Assembly (NCBI RefSeq): GCF_030698125.1 | Contig: NZ_JAUYNV010000016.1 | Span: forward strand, 62,001-126,000 | DNA length: 64,000 nucleotides | Direction: 5' to 3' | From: Methyloversatilis sp. | GTDB lineage: Bacteria; Pseudomonadota; Gammaproteobacteria; Burkholderiales; Rhodocyclaceae | Part shown: piece after piece, positions 37,761 through 45,701 of the stretch | Layout of the letters: every line of letters starts with the position of its first letter | Position numbering within the stretch: position 1 is the first letter of the stretch | Notes under the pieces: generated by a model | What the model saw: only the letters and a program-made list of their open reading frames with translations | What the model was told of the DNA's origin: nothing | Databases searched by the model: none | Position numbers and translations under genes: made by a program

Positions 37761-38225
37761 ATGGGCAGACCAGTTACGTACGACAAATCAAAAATCTGGC
37801 CCGAGATCACCAGACGAATCGCGAACGGCGAAAGTCTCGCTTCAGCACTTCGCCATCCTGGCATGCCGAGCTACGAACTCGCACGGAACCAGATTCGCGA
37901 GTTCCCCGAGATCAAAGCGGCTTACGAGGCCGCTGTGGAAGATCGAGGGGCGATGTTGGCCGAGGAACTGATCGATCTAGCCGATACTCCGATACCTGAG
38001 GACCTCGACCCCGCCAGCCGGTCCGCGTGGGTGCAGCACCTACGGGTTCGACTGGACACCCGAAAATGGATCGCGTCGCGGGTCTACCGCAAGGTCTACG
38101 GCGACAAGGTCGAGGTGTCGGTATCGGCCCCGGTGGACCTTGTCGCGGCGATGGAGGAGGGGCGGCGACGGGTGGAGGCTAATCGAGCCCGAACCATCGA
38201 CATGGGGGACGTCGAGCGCGCGTGA
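37761..38225 (+). CDS. terminase small subunit-like protein
   Basis: The 154-residue protein has the pattern of phage small-terminase DNA-recognition proteins. An N-terminal helix-turn-helix (ITRRIANGESLASALRHPGMPSYELARNQIREFPEIKAAYEAA) is followed by a helical segment ending HLRVRLDTRKWIASRVYRKVYGDKVEVSV, a block typical of the family. No large terminase or portal gene follows. In PICIs an autonomous TerS redirects the helper phage's packaging machine to the island. ATG at 37761 follows AGGAG. Confidence 0.8.
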   Translation: MGRPVTYDKSKIWPEITRRIANGESLASALRHPGMPSYELARNQIREFPEIKAAYEAAVEDRGAMLAEELIDLADTPIPEDLDPASRSAWVQHLRVRLDTRKWIASRVYRKVYGDKVEVSVSAPVDLVAAMEEGRRRVEANRARTIDMGDVERA

Positions 38226-38313
38226 GAAGGTATTAACAGGGCTGGGGGTCTTTCGGGCTTGTTGCGCAGACCACCGACCCCAGCGCCCCCAGCGCAGCCC
38301 CTGCCATCACGCC

Positions 38314-38751
38314 ATGCTCTCCTTTAGTTCCTTGTTCCGTGTCGCCAGCACCGCCACCCTCGCACTGGTGCTGTCCGCCCCAATAGGCGCCCACGCATCA
38401 ACCATCGTGGGCCGTGTGGTCGGTGTGGCCGATGGGGACACGGTGACGGTGCTCGATTCCGACCGGGTACAGCACAGAATTCGACTCGCTGGCATCGATG
38501 CACCCGAGAAGGCGCAGGCATTCGGCAACCGGTCGAAGGAGAGCTTGTCGGAGTTGGTGTTCTCCAAGGCCGTGACCGTGGAGACCGACAAGGTGGACCG
38601 CTTCGGGCGAGCAGTCGGCAAGGTGCTGGTCGATGGCAGAGACGCGAACCTGATTCAGGTCGAGAGGGGCTTCGCGTGGCACTTCAAAGCCTATGAGTCC
38701 GAGCAGTCACCTAGTGACCGGCTGCTGTACGACGCGGCTAGTTCGTTTTGA
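38314..38751 (+). CDS. secreted staphylococcal-nuclease-like (SNase/TNase) protein, shortened C-terminus
   Basis: The 145-residue protein has a Sec signal peptide (LFRVASTATLALVLSAPIGAHA). An SNase fold follows: IVGRVVGVADGDTVTVLDSDRVQHRIRLAGIDAPEKAQAFG, then KVDRFGRAVGKVLVDGRDANLIQVERGFAWHFKAY. The catalytic Arg and acidic residues of RIRLAGIDAPE and the second Arg of DRFGR are present. The usual C-terminal helix with ARxxxxGLW is missing; the protein ends PSDRLLYDAASSF. The 3' end overlaps the convergent membrane-protein gene by 14 bp. It is element cargo or a packaging-associated gene. Confidence 0.85.
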   Translation: MLSFSSLFRVASTATLALVLSAPIGAHASTIVGRVVGVADGDTVTVLDSDRVQHRIRLAGIDAPEKAQAFGNRSKESLSELVFSKAVTVETDKVDRFGRAVGKVLVDGRDANLIQVERGFAWHFKAYESEQSPSDRLLYDAASSF

Positions 38752-39130
38752 AGCCGGCAAAGGCCCATGCCAGCAGCTTGAATATCATGATCAAGACCAG
38801 CAACAGGGCAGCCGGGACGGCAAGAACCAGGATTACGGCTAGCTCGACGCTCGCCTTCGCCTTCTCTGGATCAACCACCTTCTCCGCGTCCGGGAACTGC
38901 TCCCAAAAAGCCCGGTCTTGGCATTCTTTAGTCGTGCAGTCTTTGTTCTTCCTCTGGAATTCTTCCTTTTGCCGTTGCACAACCTTCTCGACGCTCCAGT
39001 GCGTCGAACCGAGATACGTCATCACTTCACGGAGGCTACCGACAAGCGACGCAATCGCAAGCAGCATCCAAAATACCAGATAAAGCCGAAGCAGTCCCTT
39101 ACCAATATTGAGCTTTCCAAATAGCATCAT
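38738..39130 (-). CDS. small membrane protein of the integrated element
   Basis: The 130-residue protein has two membrane helices, LRLYLVFWMLLAIASLVGSL near the N-terminus and ELAVILVLAVPAALLLVLIMIF near the C-terminus. They flank a charged central part with two cysteines (CTTKECQDRAFWEQF). Codon use and GC content are visibly lower than the backbone, which suggests transfer. It converges on and overlaps the nuclease gene by 14 bp. No family is recognised; two-helix proteins are common as phage-defence effectors or exclusion proteins, but nothing here proves that. Confidence 0.7.
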   Translation of the reverse strand: MMLFGKLNIGKGLLRLYLVFWMLLAIASLVGSLREVMTYLGSTHWSVEKVVQRQKEEFQRKNKDCTTKECQDRAFWEQFPDAEKVVDPEKAKASVELAVILVLAVPAALLLVLIMIFKLLAWAFAGFKTN

Positions 39131-39727
39131 TCAGGTCCATGGTGAGGCGGCGGCATCGCATAGACACCACTCCCAAATTTCCGAAATTTTCCAAAATTTT
39201 TTCGCAGTGTCCCCGCTACCTCCCCGGACAACATTCCCGTGGAGACGTGGGGCGTCCCCCCCCCTCCGGTCGCGAAAGCCGGGGAACATCACTCGAAATG
39301 GATTCTAGCGCCCTAGATGCAGACCGAGTGCTTGAGGGTCTGCCTGACTGAAGAGATACGCGATGGCGTAACGAGGGAGACTACTTCGTTCGACCAGTGC
39401 GGGGGCATCTTTGGGGGCATGTCGGAGCAGTCCGAGCAGCCGCCCCTGGCCCGCAAGCCGTTGTGCGCAATCCTTCGGTAGATGTTGGGCCACCAGCACC
39501 GTCCACTTCCCGCTTCCTCCGGACTTTCGCGTCTGCCGTTGAAGCCGGTGAGGCGAGCAGCGCGACGGCGTGTCGCGGGTGACCCAGCGGCGAGGTGATG
39601 TCGCGCTGCTGGCCGACGAAGGTGATGAGCCTGAATGCGGTCAACCAGACCGCAATGTCGACCGGCGAGGTCGAGCTTTTCTGAGCGAAGGGGACCTGCC
39701 CTTGGGGGCAGGAGTGGGGCCGGCGGC
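39131..39727. other. 597-bp non-coding right end of the element; candidate attR
   Basis: No convincing gene is present. It starts AT-rich, with repeated AAATTT/AAAATTTT words (39174-39201), then a C-run. GGGGGCAT occurs twice (39401-39408 and 39413-39420), matching the left arm sites, beside AGTCCGAGCAG (39429). TGTTGGGCCACCA (39483-39495) equals the tRNA 3' end with one G missing and is the candidate attR. Beyond about 39500 composition returns to the backbone, up to the relA stop at 39728. Confidence 0.45.
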
Positions 39728-41926
39728 TCAGCCGCGCCGCGCCTCGACCACGCCGTCGACATCGCGCAGCAGCGTCAAAATTTTCTGGATCTGGCCGACG
39801 CTCGATATTTCGACCGTGAAGCTCATGCGCGCCATGTCTGCCTTCGAGATGGTGCTCACGGCTGTCACGTTGATGCGCTCTCGCGACAGCAGTTCTGAAA
39901 TGTCGCGCAGCAAACCCTGCCGGTCGTGCGCCTCGACGAGCAGGTCAGCGGCGAAGCGCGATTCCGGATCCTGGCTGGCAATTTCACCCCACTGCGCGTC
40001 GACCACCCGTTCCGGGTTGCGCGCCACCATGTTTATATAGTTGGGGCAGTCGCTGCGATGGACCGCGACGCCGCGCCCGCGCGTGACGAAGCCTGAAATC
40101 GGGTCCGGCGGAGCCGGCTTGCAGCAGCGGCCGAGCTGGGTCAGCAGCTTGCCGACACCTTCCACCAGCACGCCGCGCTCGCCCACGGCGCGCGGTGCGC
40201 GCGGCTTGATCAGCGGTTCTTCCGGCAGTGGCTCTTCACCCTTGAGCGCGACATGAATCGCGCGCGGTCCGACCTCGCCGTGCGCGCACGCGATCAGCAT
40301 GGCGTCGACGCTGTTGTAGCCCAGCTTCTGCGCCAGTTCGTCCAGATTGGTCTGCGTCGCCCCTTCGCGTGACAGCTCGCGCGCGAGCCAGGTGCGGCCC
40401 TGCGCCAGCGTTTCGCCTTCCTCGATCTGCGCGAACCAGCGCCGTACCTTCACGCGCGCCTGATGGGTCGCGATATAGCTCTGCTGCGGATTCAGCCAGT
40501 CGCGCGACGGACCCCCCTGCTTGGCGGCGATGATTTCCACCCGCTGGCCGTTGTCGAGCGGCGTATTGAGCGGCACCAGTTGACCATTGACGCGCGCACC
40601 CCGGCAGCGGTGGCCCAGATCGGTGTGCAGCCGGTAGGCGAAGTCGATCGGCGTTGCCCCCTGCGGCAGGTCGATCACCTTGCCCTGCGGCGTCAGCACG
40701 TACAGCGTGTCGTCGAGTGCGGCACGCTTGAACTGTTCCACCCATTCAGAATGGTCGGCGATTTCATCACGCCACGACAGCAGCTGGCGCAGCCAGGCGA
40801 TCTTGTCGTCGTAGTCCTTGTCCTGGCCCGAACCTTCCTTGTAACGCCAGTGCGCCGCCACGCCCATCTCGGCGTGCTGGTGCATCTCGCGCGTGCGGAT
40901 CTGCACCTCGAGCGAGCGGCCGTCCGGCGCCACGACGGCGGTGTGCAGCGAGCGGTAGTTGTTGCCCTTCGGGTGCGCGATGTAGTCGTCGAATTCACGC
41001 GGCAGCGGTTGCCACAACTGGTGCACCACGCCCAGCGCGGCGTAGCAGTCGCGCACCTCGTCGACCAGCACGCGCAGCGCGCGCACGTCGTACACCTCGG
41101 CGAACTCGATGCGCTTGGCGCGCATCTTGTTCCAGATGCTGTAGATGTGCTTCGGCCGGCCCTGGATTTCCGCCTTGATGCCGGCGCCGGCCAGTTCGGC
41201 CCGCAGCCGCGCCATCGAATCGGCGATGAAGGCTTCACGTTCGACGCGCTTCTCATCGAGCTGCCTGGCGATGCGCTTGTAGGTTTCCGGTTCGAGAAAG
41301 CGGAAGGACAGGTCTTCCAGCTCCCATTTCAGCTGCCACACGCCGAGCCGGTTGGCGAGCGGCGCATAGATGTCGAGCGATTCGCGCGCCATGTCGATGC
41401 GCTGCTCGTTCGGATTGACCGTGAGCCAGCGCAGGCTCTGCACGCGCGACGCCAGTCGCAGCATGACGACACGTACGTCCGCCACCATGGCCAGCACCAT
41501 CTTGCGCAGCACTTCGGCCTGGTTTCCGATCTCTGCACCGGTCGTGCTCTTGGTGGCATGCGACCGGGTGATCAGGCGCAGATGATCGAGCCGCTGCAGG
41601 CCGGACACCAACTCGCTGACCGACTGGCCGTACTGTTCGGCAATCTGCTGATCGGCGTCGTCGATGACTTCGTGCAGCGGAAACAGCAACGCCGCCAGTC
41701 GGGTTTCGAGGTCGAGCCGCAGCGAGGCGCAGATCAGCGCCTGACCCACCACATGTTCGTGCATCGGTTCGCCGGTGCCGAGCGTGCGGCCGGCGTACAG
41801 CGTCGCCACGCGGTCGTGGGCGGCCCGCAATGTGGCGGCCTCGGCGTCACCCAGACCGTCGGCCAGCAGTTCGAGTGTGTTGCGGGCAGTGTCTGCGCTG
41901 ACGAGGGAATGGACGACGGAAACCAT
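39728..41926 (-). CDS. relA: GTP pyrophosphokinase RelA
   Basis: This ribosome-associated (p)ppGpp synthetase of the stringent response has 732 residues. The N-terminal HD region is degenerate (AALLFPLHEVIDDADQQIAEQYG), as in monofunctional RelA. The synthetase region contains GRPKHIYSIWNKMRAKRIEFAEVYDVRALRVLV and KGNNYRSLHTAVVAPDGRSLEVQIRT. A TGS domain (LYVLTPQGKVIDLPQGATPIDFAYRLHTDLGHRC) and a C-terminal ACT domain follow. It ends at the right boundary of the integrated element. Confidence 0.96.
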   Translation of the reverse strand: MVSVVHSLVSADTARNTLELLADGLGDAEAATLRAAHDRVATLYAGRTLGTGEPMHEHVVGQALICASLRLDLETRLAALLFPLHEVIDDADQQIAEQYGQSVSELVSGLQRLDHLRLITRSHATKSTTGAEIGNQAEVLRKMVLAMVADVRVVMLRLASRVQSLRWLTVNPNEQRIDMARESLDIYAPLANRLGVWQLKWELEDLSFRFLEPETYKRIARQLDEKRVEREAFIADSMARLRAELAGAGIKAEIQGRPKHIYSIWNKMRAKRIEFAEVYDVRALRVLVDEVRDCYAALGVVHQLWQPLPREFDDYIAHPKGNNYRSLHTAVVAPDGRSLEVQIRTREMHQHAEMGVAAHWRYKEGSGQDKDYDDKIAWLRQLLSWRDEIADHSEWVEQFKRAALDDTLYVLTPQGKVIDLPQGATPIDFAYRLHTDLGHRCRGARVNGQLVPLNTPLDNGQRVEIIAAKQGGPSRDWLNPQQSYIATHQARVKVRRWFAQIEEGETLAQGRTWLARELSREGATQTNLDELAQKLGYNSVDAMLIACAHGEVGPRAIHVALKGEEPLPEEPLIKPRAPRAVGERGVLVEGVGKLLTQLGRCCKPAPPDPISGFVTRGRGVAVHRSDCPNYINMVARNPERVVDAQWGEIASQDPESRFAADLLVEAHDRQGLLRDISELLSRERINVTAVSTISKADMARMSFTVEISSVGQIQKILTLLRDVDGVVEARRG

Positions 41927-42011
41927 GTTCGGGATTATCGCTGATCAGGGACGCGGGGGCTTGCGGCGAAGCAGCATGGGCGGATGCTGCGCAGACTTCA
42001 GGAAGCGCAAC

Positions 42012-42042
42012 AAAAAGGGGCGACCGATCGCTCGGCCGCCCC
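42012..42042 (-). terminator. intrinsic terminator of the small secreted peptide gene
   Basis: On the minus strand GGGGCGGCCGAGCGATCGGT, then CGCCCC and TTTTTG. It lies 32 bp downstream of the 42-codon gene and upstream of relA, so the small gene is an independent transcript. Confidence 0.85.
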
Positions 42043-42073
42043 GCAGACACCTGTCTCACGACAGTTGTCCGAA

Positions 42074-42202
42074 TCAGGTCTTCGGCTTGTCCGGTTGGGA
42101 GCTCTGGGGTTTGGCGTCGCCGTGCTTGTCGCCCGGGCATGCAATGACAACGCTGGACGACGCAAACATCGCCAGCCCCAACAGGATCGCGAGACGTTTC
42201 AT
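42074..42202 (-). CDS. 42-residue secreted or lipidated peptide with an exceptional ribosome site
   Basis: The reverse strand encodes MKRLAILLGLAMFASSSVVI followed by ACPGDKHGDAKPQSSQPDKP and KT. It is a short signal peptide with a lipobox-like VIAC, then a small hydrophilic tail. The ribosome site GAAAGGAGGTGATCC matches the complement of the 16S rRNA 3' end over about 15 bases, far beyond the usual 4-6. It has its own terminator at 42012-42042. No family is recognised. Start ATG at 42202; the preceding GTG is an alternative. Confidence 0.72.
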   Translation of the reverse strand: MKRLAILLGLAMFASSSVVIACPGDKHGDAKPQSSQPDKPKT

Positions 42203-42283
42203 CACGGATCACCTCCTTTCATGGTTGCGGAGCCAGTACGATAGGCGCGCCCCCGACCTTACGCAAGCAAGGACCATTGCCAA

Positions 42284-43078
42284 ATGTTTCACTGGCTCAG
42301 ACGCGCGCTTGCGCCGGCCGACGCCGACCTGCCCGAGGTGACGCCGGACACCTGGACGCGCATCGAGGCGCGGCTGCCCTTTCTCGACTATCTTGAACCG
42401 GCCGACCGGCCGGCGCTGCGCGAACTGGCGCGCCAGTTCATCGCCAGCCGGCAGTTCCACGGCGCGCACGACATGGCGCTGCACGACGACCAGCTGGTCG
42501 AGATCGCACTCCAGGCCTGCCTGCCCATCCTGAAGCTGGGCCTGGACTGGTACGACGACTGGGTGGGTGTGGTGCTCTATCCGGGCGACTTCCTGGTGCC
42601 GCGGCAAAGCGTGGACGACGCCGGTGTGGTGCATGAGTACAAGGAGCCGCTGATCGGCGAAGCCTGGGCCGGCGGGCCGGTGCTGCTGTCCTGGCAGCCG
42701 GACGATCACGCGGCCGACGGCGTGAATGTGGTCATCCACGAATTCGCACACAAGCTCGACATGCGCAACGGCGACGCCGACGGCCTGCCGCCGCTGCACG
42801 AGGGCATGAGCGTGGCGCGCTGGGCCCGGGTGTGGTCGGACGCGTACCGGCGCTTCTGTGCCGACATCGAAGCCGGTGTCGAAACCGGTATCGACGACTA
42901 CGCCGCGGAAAGCCCGGCCGAGTTCTTTGCCGTCATGTCGGAATGCTTCTTCGAAATTCCGGATCTGATCCAGGACGTGTGGCCGGATCTTTACGCGCAG
43001 CTTGCGCTGTTCTACCGGCAGGATCCGGCGCCGCGCGCCCGTGCGCTGAACGCACCCGGGGGCAATGCTCTCCCGTGA
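42284..43078 (+). CDS. mtfA: MtfA-type zinc peptidase (M90 family)
   Basis: The 264-residue cytoplasmic protein has the HExxH zinc site in NVVIHEFAHKLDMRNGDADGLPPL and a downstream acidic ligand region in YAAESPAEFFAVMSECFFE. In E. coli MtfA binds the Mlc repressor and controls the glucose PTS; whether that applies here is unknown. It overlaps the next gene by GTGA, so the two are translated together. Confidence 0.9.
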   Translation: MFHWLRRALAPADADLPEVTPDTWTRIEARLPFLDYLEPADRPALRELARQFIASRQFHGAHDMALHDDQLVEIALQACLPILKLGLDWYDDWVGVVLYPGDFLVPRQSVDDAGVVHEYKEPLIGEAWAGGPVLLSWQPDDHAADGVNVVIHEFAHKLDMRNGDADGLPPLHEGMSVARWARVWSDAYRRFCADIEAGVETGIDDYAAESPAEFFAVMSECFFEIPDLIQDVWPDLYAQLALFYRQDPAPRARALNAPGGNALP

Positions 43079-43839
43079 TCGCCGAACTGTTTGCGTGGTG
43101 GCGCATCGACTGCCTGCCCGCTGCCCGGCGCATGGGTTACCGGCGGGAAGCGGCGGCGCTCGTCGTGCGCCACCGGCGCCTGCGCCGGCACTGGGCCGAT
43201 CACCTGGCCCGCACGCGCGCCGCGCTGCTGGCATCGGCACGGCAGGCGACCTGCGCACGCGACGCACCGAAACGTGCGTGGATCATGGGCGCCGGGCTGC
43301 TGCACGACGTGCCGCTGGCCGAACTGCTCGAGTGCTTCGAACGCATCGATCTGGTCGATGTAGCTTTCGCGCCAGCGGCGCGTGACGCGGCTCGCAGGCA
43401 CCCGGGGCGCGTCGCCTGCGTGACGCAGGACGTGACCGGACTGATTGCCGACCCCGCGCGCGACCCGCGCGATGCAATGCCGCCGCTGCCCGATGATGCA
43501 TGGTGCGCGTCGGTCAACCTGCTCAGCCAGTTGCCGCTGCTGCCCTGCAGCGTATGGTTGCAGCAGGGCATGGCGGAATCCGGGGTCGAGCGGCGTGGCC
43601 GTACCATCCAGCAGGCCCATGTCGATGCGCTGCAACAGGCAGCACACGCCTGCCTGATCATCGAATGCGCGCAGACGCATCCGCCGCCCGGACCGGCCGA
43701 CATTGACCTGCTTCCCGGATTGCCGGAACGCCTTGCCGCGTCTGGCTGGCTGCCGCTCGACAGCTGGCACTGGCCACTGAATCCGCCCGGCGAAACCGAG
43801 TTGCCGGAAGGTCGCGCGATGCAGGCCTGGTCGCGCTGA
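43075..43839 (+). CDS. conserved hypothetical protein, possible methyltransferase-like fold
   Basis: The 254-residue protein starts with GTG at 43075, overlapping the mtfA stop. It has a basic helical N-terminus (RREAAALVVRHRRLRRHWADHLARTRAAL). A Rossmann-like stretch follows: AWIMGAGLLHDVPLAELLECFERIDLVDVAFAPAARDAAR, an alternating strand-helix pattern with a Gly-rich turn and acidic strand end, as in SAM enzymes. No catalytic motif is clear. The function is not assigned. Confidence 0.7.
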   Translation: MIAELFAWWRIDCLPAARRMGYRREAAALVVRHRRLRRHWADHLARTRAALLASARQATCARDAPKRAWIMGAGLLHDVPLAELLECFERIDLVDVAFAPAARDAARRHPGRVACVTQDVTGLIADPARDPRDAMPPLPDDAWCASVNLLSQLPLLPCSVWLQQGMAESGVERRGRTIQQAHVDALQQAAHACLIIECAQTHPPPGPADIDLLPGLPERLAASGWLPLDSWHWPLNPPGETELPEGRAMQAWSR

Positions 43840-43860
43840 TCCGCCCGCACAAAGGTTGCG

Positions 43861-43995
43861 GAGCGGACCCTGTCCGCGATCCGGACGTGAATCACGCGAC
43901 ATCGCATGATCGAAGACCGCATCGCCTGCGGGGCAGGCTCCTACGAAAACAGCGACGGTTTTGCCTTTCGTAGGAGCGGACCCCGTCCGCGATTG
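43861..43995. repeat. dispersed intergenic repeat, family A
   Basis: GAGCGGACCCTGTCCGCGAT (43861), ATCGCCTGCGGGGCAGGCTC plus CTACGAAAAC (43921), and TCGTAGGAGCGGACCCCGTC plus CGCGAT (43969). Each half is itself a short hairpin (GCGGACCCTGTCCGC; GCCTGCGGGGCAGGC). They fill the gap between the hypothetical gene and tonB. The same units form the array at 58061-58670. Confidence 0.85.
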
Positions 43996-44019
43996 GCACG
44001 TCGACCACGCGATGCCGCG

Positions 44020-44556
44020 TCAATCCAGCCTGAACACCACCGGCAGCAGCAACTCGCGTGCGCCGCCCGCGTCGATGCGGCCGATCTGGCGTGCGGCGTC
44101 GAGCGCCGCGCGATCCAGAATTGCGTGACCGCTGCCGGCCAGCACGGCGGCGTCGATGACCCTGCCCGACGCATCGAGCAGCAGGCGCAGCGTCACTTCC
44201 CCTTCCAGTTCCCGCTCGATCGCCTCCGGCGGGTAGAACACATGACGGTTCAGCTTCTGCTGCGCCTGCTCGCGCGCCTCGGCGGTGGCCGTCGTGCTCC
44301 GCGGCGCGCGGACGACCGCTGGCGGACGCGGTGCCGGTTCGGTCCGTTCGCTGCGCGTGTCCTTCAGCAGCGGTTCAGCCGGCTCGGGCTCCGCTGCGCG
44401 CGAGGCTGGGGCCGCAGGCGCACTCTGCAGCCGGGCCTGCAGTAACGGCGCCGGCTCGGGTCGCGGCGCTTCGGCCGTGCGTTCGGGCCACAGCAGGAAC
44501 AGGGCGTGCGTCAGCGCGGACAGTGCAAGTGCGAAATGAAGTTTCAGGCGGGACAA
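44020..44556 (-). CDS. TonB-family energy transducer
   Basis: A short cytoplasmic N-terminus and one membrane anchor (LHFALALSALTHALFLLW) are followed by a Pro/Ala/Glu-rich periplasmic spacer. The C-terminal TonB domain reads KLNRHVFYPPEAIERELEGEVTLRLLLDASGRVIDAAVLAGSGHAILDRAALDAAR. That domain couples the proton motive force to outer-membrane receptors. No ATG is available near the anchor; TTG at 44556 is the best start, giving 178 residues. ExbB/ExbD are not adjacent. Confidence 0.85.
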   Translation of the reverse strand: MSRLKLHFALALSALTHALFLLWPERTAEAPRPEPAPLLQARLQSAPAAPASRAAEPEPAEPLLKDTRSERTEPAPRPPAVVRAPRSTTATAEAREQAQQKLNRHVFYPPEAIERELEGEVTLRLLLDASGRVIDAAVLAGSGHAILDRAALDAARQIGRIDAGGARELLLPVVFRLD

Positions 44557-44630
44557 ACCGGCGGACGGGATCGTTAGACTGGCGACCTCTATTGTGCCCG
44601 ACCCACCGGGCCGCCTTGACGGGGACGCAC

Positions 44631-45701
44631 TTGATCCAGACTTTCCGATGTCTTGCCGCGCTGCTGCTGGCGCTCTGCCTGATCCCGCCCGCGTTGGCGC
44701 AACTGCCTGATCCGGCGCGTTTCGGGCGCGCGATGGAGATGGGCGACATCCGCTCGGCAACGCGCTGGCTGGACGAAGGCCTGCCGCCGGATTTCGAAGC
44801 CGACACGGTGGGCAGCGGCATGATGATCGCGGCCTGGGACGGCAACATCGAACTGATGCAGCTGTTTCTCGAGCGCGGTGCCAACATCGATTACATCAGC
44901 CGCATCGGCGAACAGGCGATCGCGCTGGCGGCGTGGCGCGGCCATCAGAAGGCGGTCGAATGGCTGATCGAGCGCGGTGCGTCGCTCGACCCGCCGGACA
45001 AGACCTGGGGCGCGCTGCATTACGCCGCGTTCGCCGGTCACCGGCGCATCGCCGACCTGCTGATCGCGCGTGGCGCGAAGCTCGACGCGCGCGCGCCCAA
45101 TCTGTCGACGCCATTGATGATGGCGGTGCGCGAAGGCCATGAAACCATCGTGCGCGCGCTGGTCGAGGCCGGCGCCAGCACGAATGCGGTGTCCGACCGC
45201 GGTGAAAATGCGCTGGCCTGGGCGCTGCGCTACAACCGGCTGCGCATCGCCGGGCTGGTCGCGCCCTCGGAAGAGGTGGCGGCGGCGGTGAAGGCGCAGC
45301 CGGTGCCGCCCGCCCCGCCGCCGCAGGCATCGGTGCCGGCGCCGCCCGATGTGGCGGCGCTGCTGAAGAAGCTGCGTGAGGCCGAGACGCGGGGCCAACC
45401 GACGGCCGCGCTGCGCAAGCAGTTCATGGCCGCGGTCGACAGCCATCGCAACAGCGCGACCCGGCAGACGGTGAAGGCCGCGCCGTCGGCGCTGGTCATT
45501 TCCGCCAAGCGTGGCAAGCCGGGTGCCGAGCGGGCCGAACTGGTGTCCGGCGCCGCGACGCCGGCGACGCAGACGCTCGCGGCCGACGCCGGTGCGCTGG
45601 ACATCCTGCGCGCGATCGAGGCGGCGCAGGCGGCCGGTCAGCCGACCGAAGAACTGCGCAAGCGCTTCAGGGCGGCGGTCGAGCAGATCCGCGCGCAGTG
45701 A
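44631..45701 (+). CDS. exported ankyrin-repeat protein
   Basis: The product has a Sec signal peptide (FRCLAALLLALCLIPPALAQ). About five ankyrin repeats follow, for example GSGMMIAAWDGNIELMQLFLERGANID and TWGALHYAAFAGHRRIADLLIARGAKLD. The C-terminal third is a Pro/Ala-rich linker with two related short helical motifs (AALLKKLREAETRGQPTAALRKQFMAAVD and LRAIEAAQAAGQPTEELRKRFRAAVE). The start is TTG at 44631 after GGGGA, giving 356 residues. Partner unknown. Its 3' end overlaps the convergent SulP gene by 35 bp. Confidence 0.85.
   Translation: MIQTFRCLAALLLALCLIPPALAQLPDPARFGRAMEMGDIRSATRWLDEGLPPDFEADTVGSGMMIAAWDGNIELMQLFLERGANIDYISRIGEQAIALAAWRGHQKAVEWLIERGASLDPPDKTWGALHYAAFAGHRRIADLLIARGAKLDARAPNLSTPLMMAVREGHETIVRALVEAGASTNAVSDRGENALAWALRYNRLRIAGLVAPSEEVAAAVKAQPVPPAPPPQASVPAPPDVAALLKKLREAETRGQPTAALRKQFMAAVDSHRNSATRQTVKAAPSALVISAKRGKPGAERAELVSGAATPATQTLAADAGALDILRAIEAAQAAGQPTEELRKRFRAAVEQIRAQ

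Noticed and set aside
39313-39762. 149-codon minus-strand frame at the right end of the element
   Set aside because: No ribosome site or domain; Arg/Pro-rich translation typical of a shadow frame. It spans the arm sites and the candidate attR.
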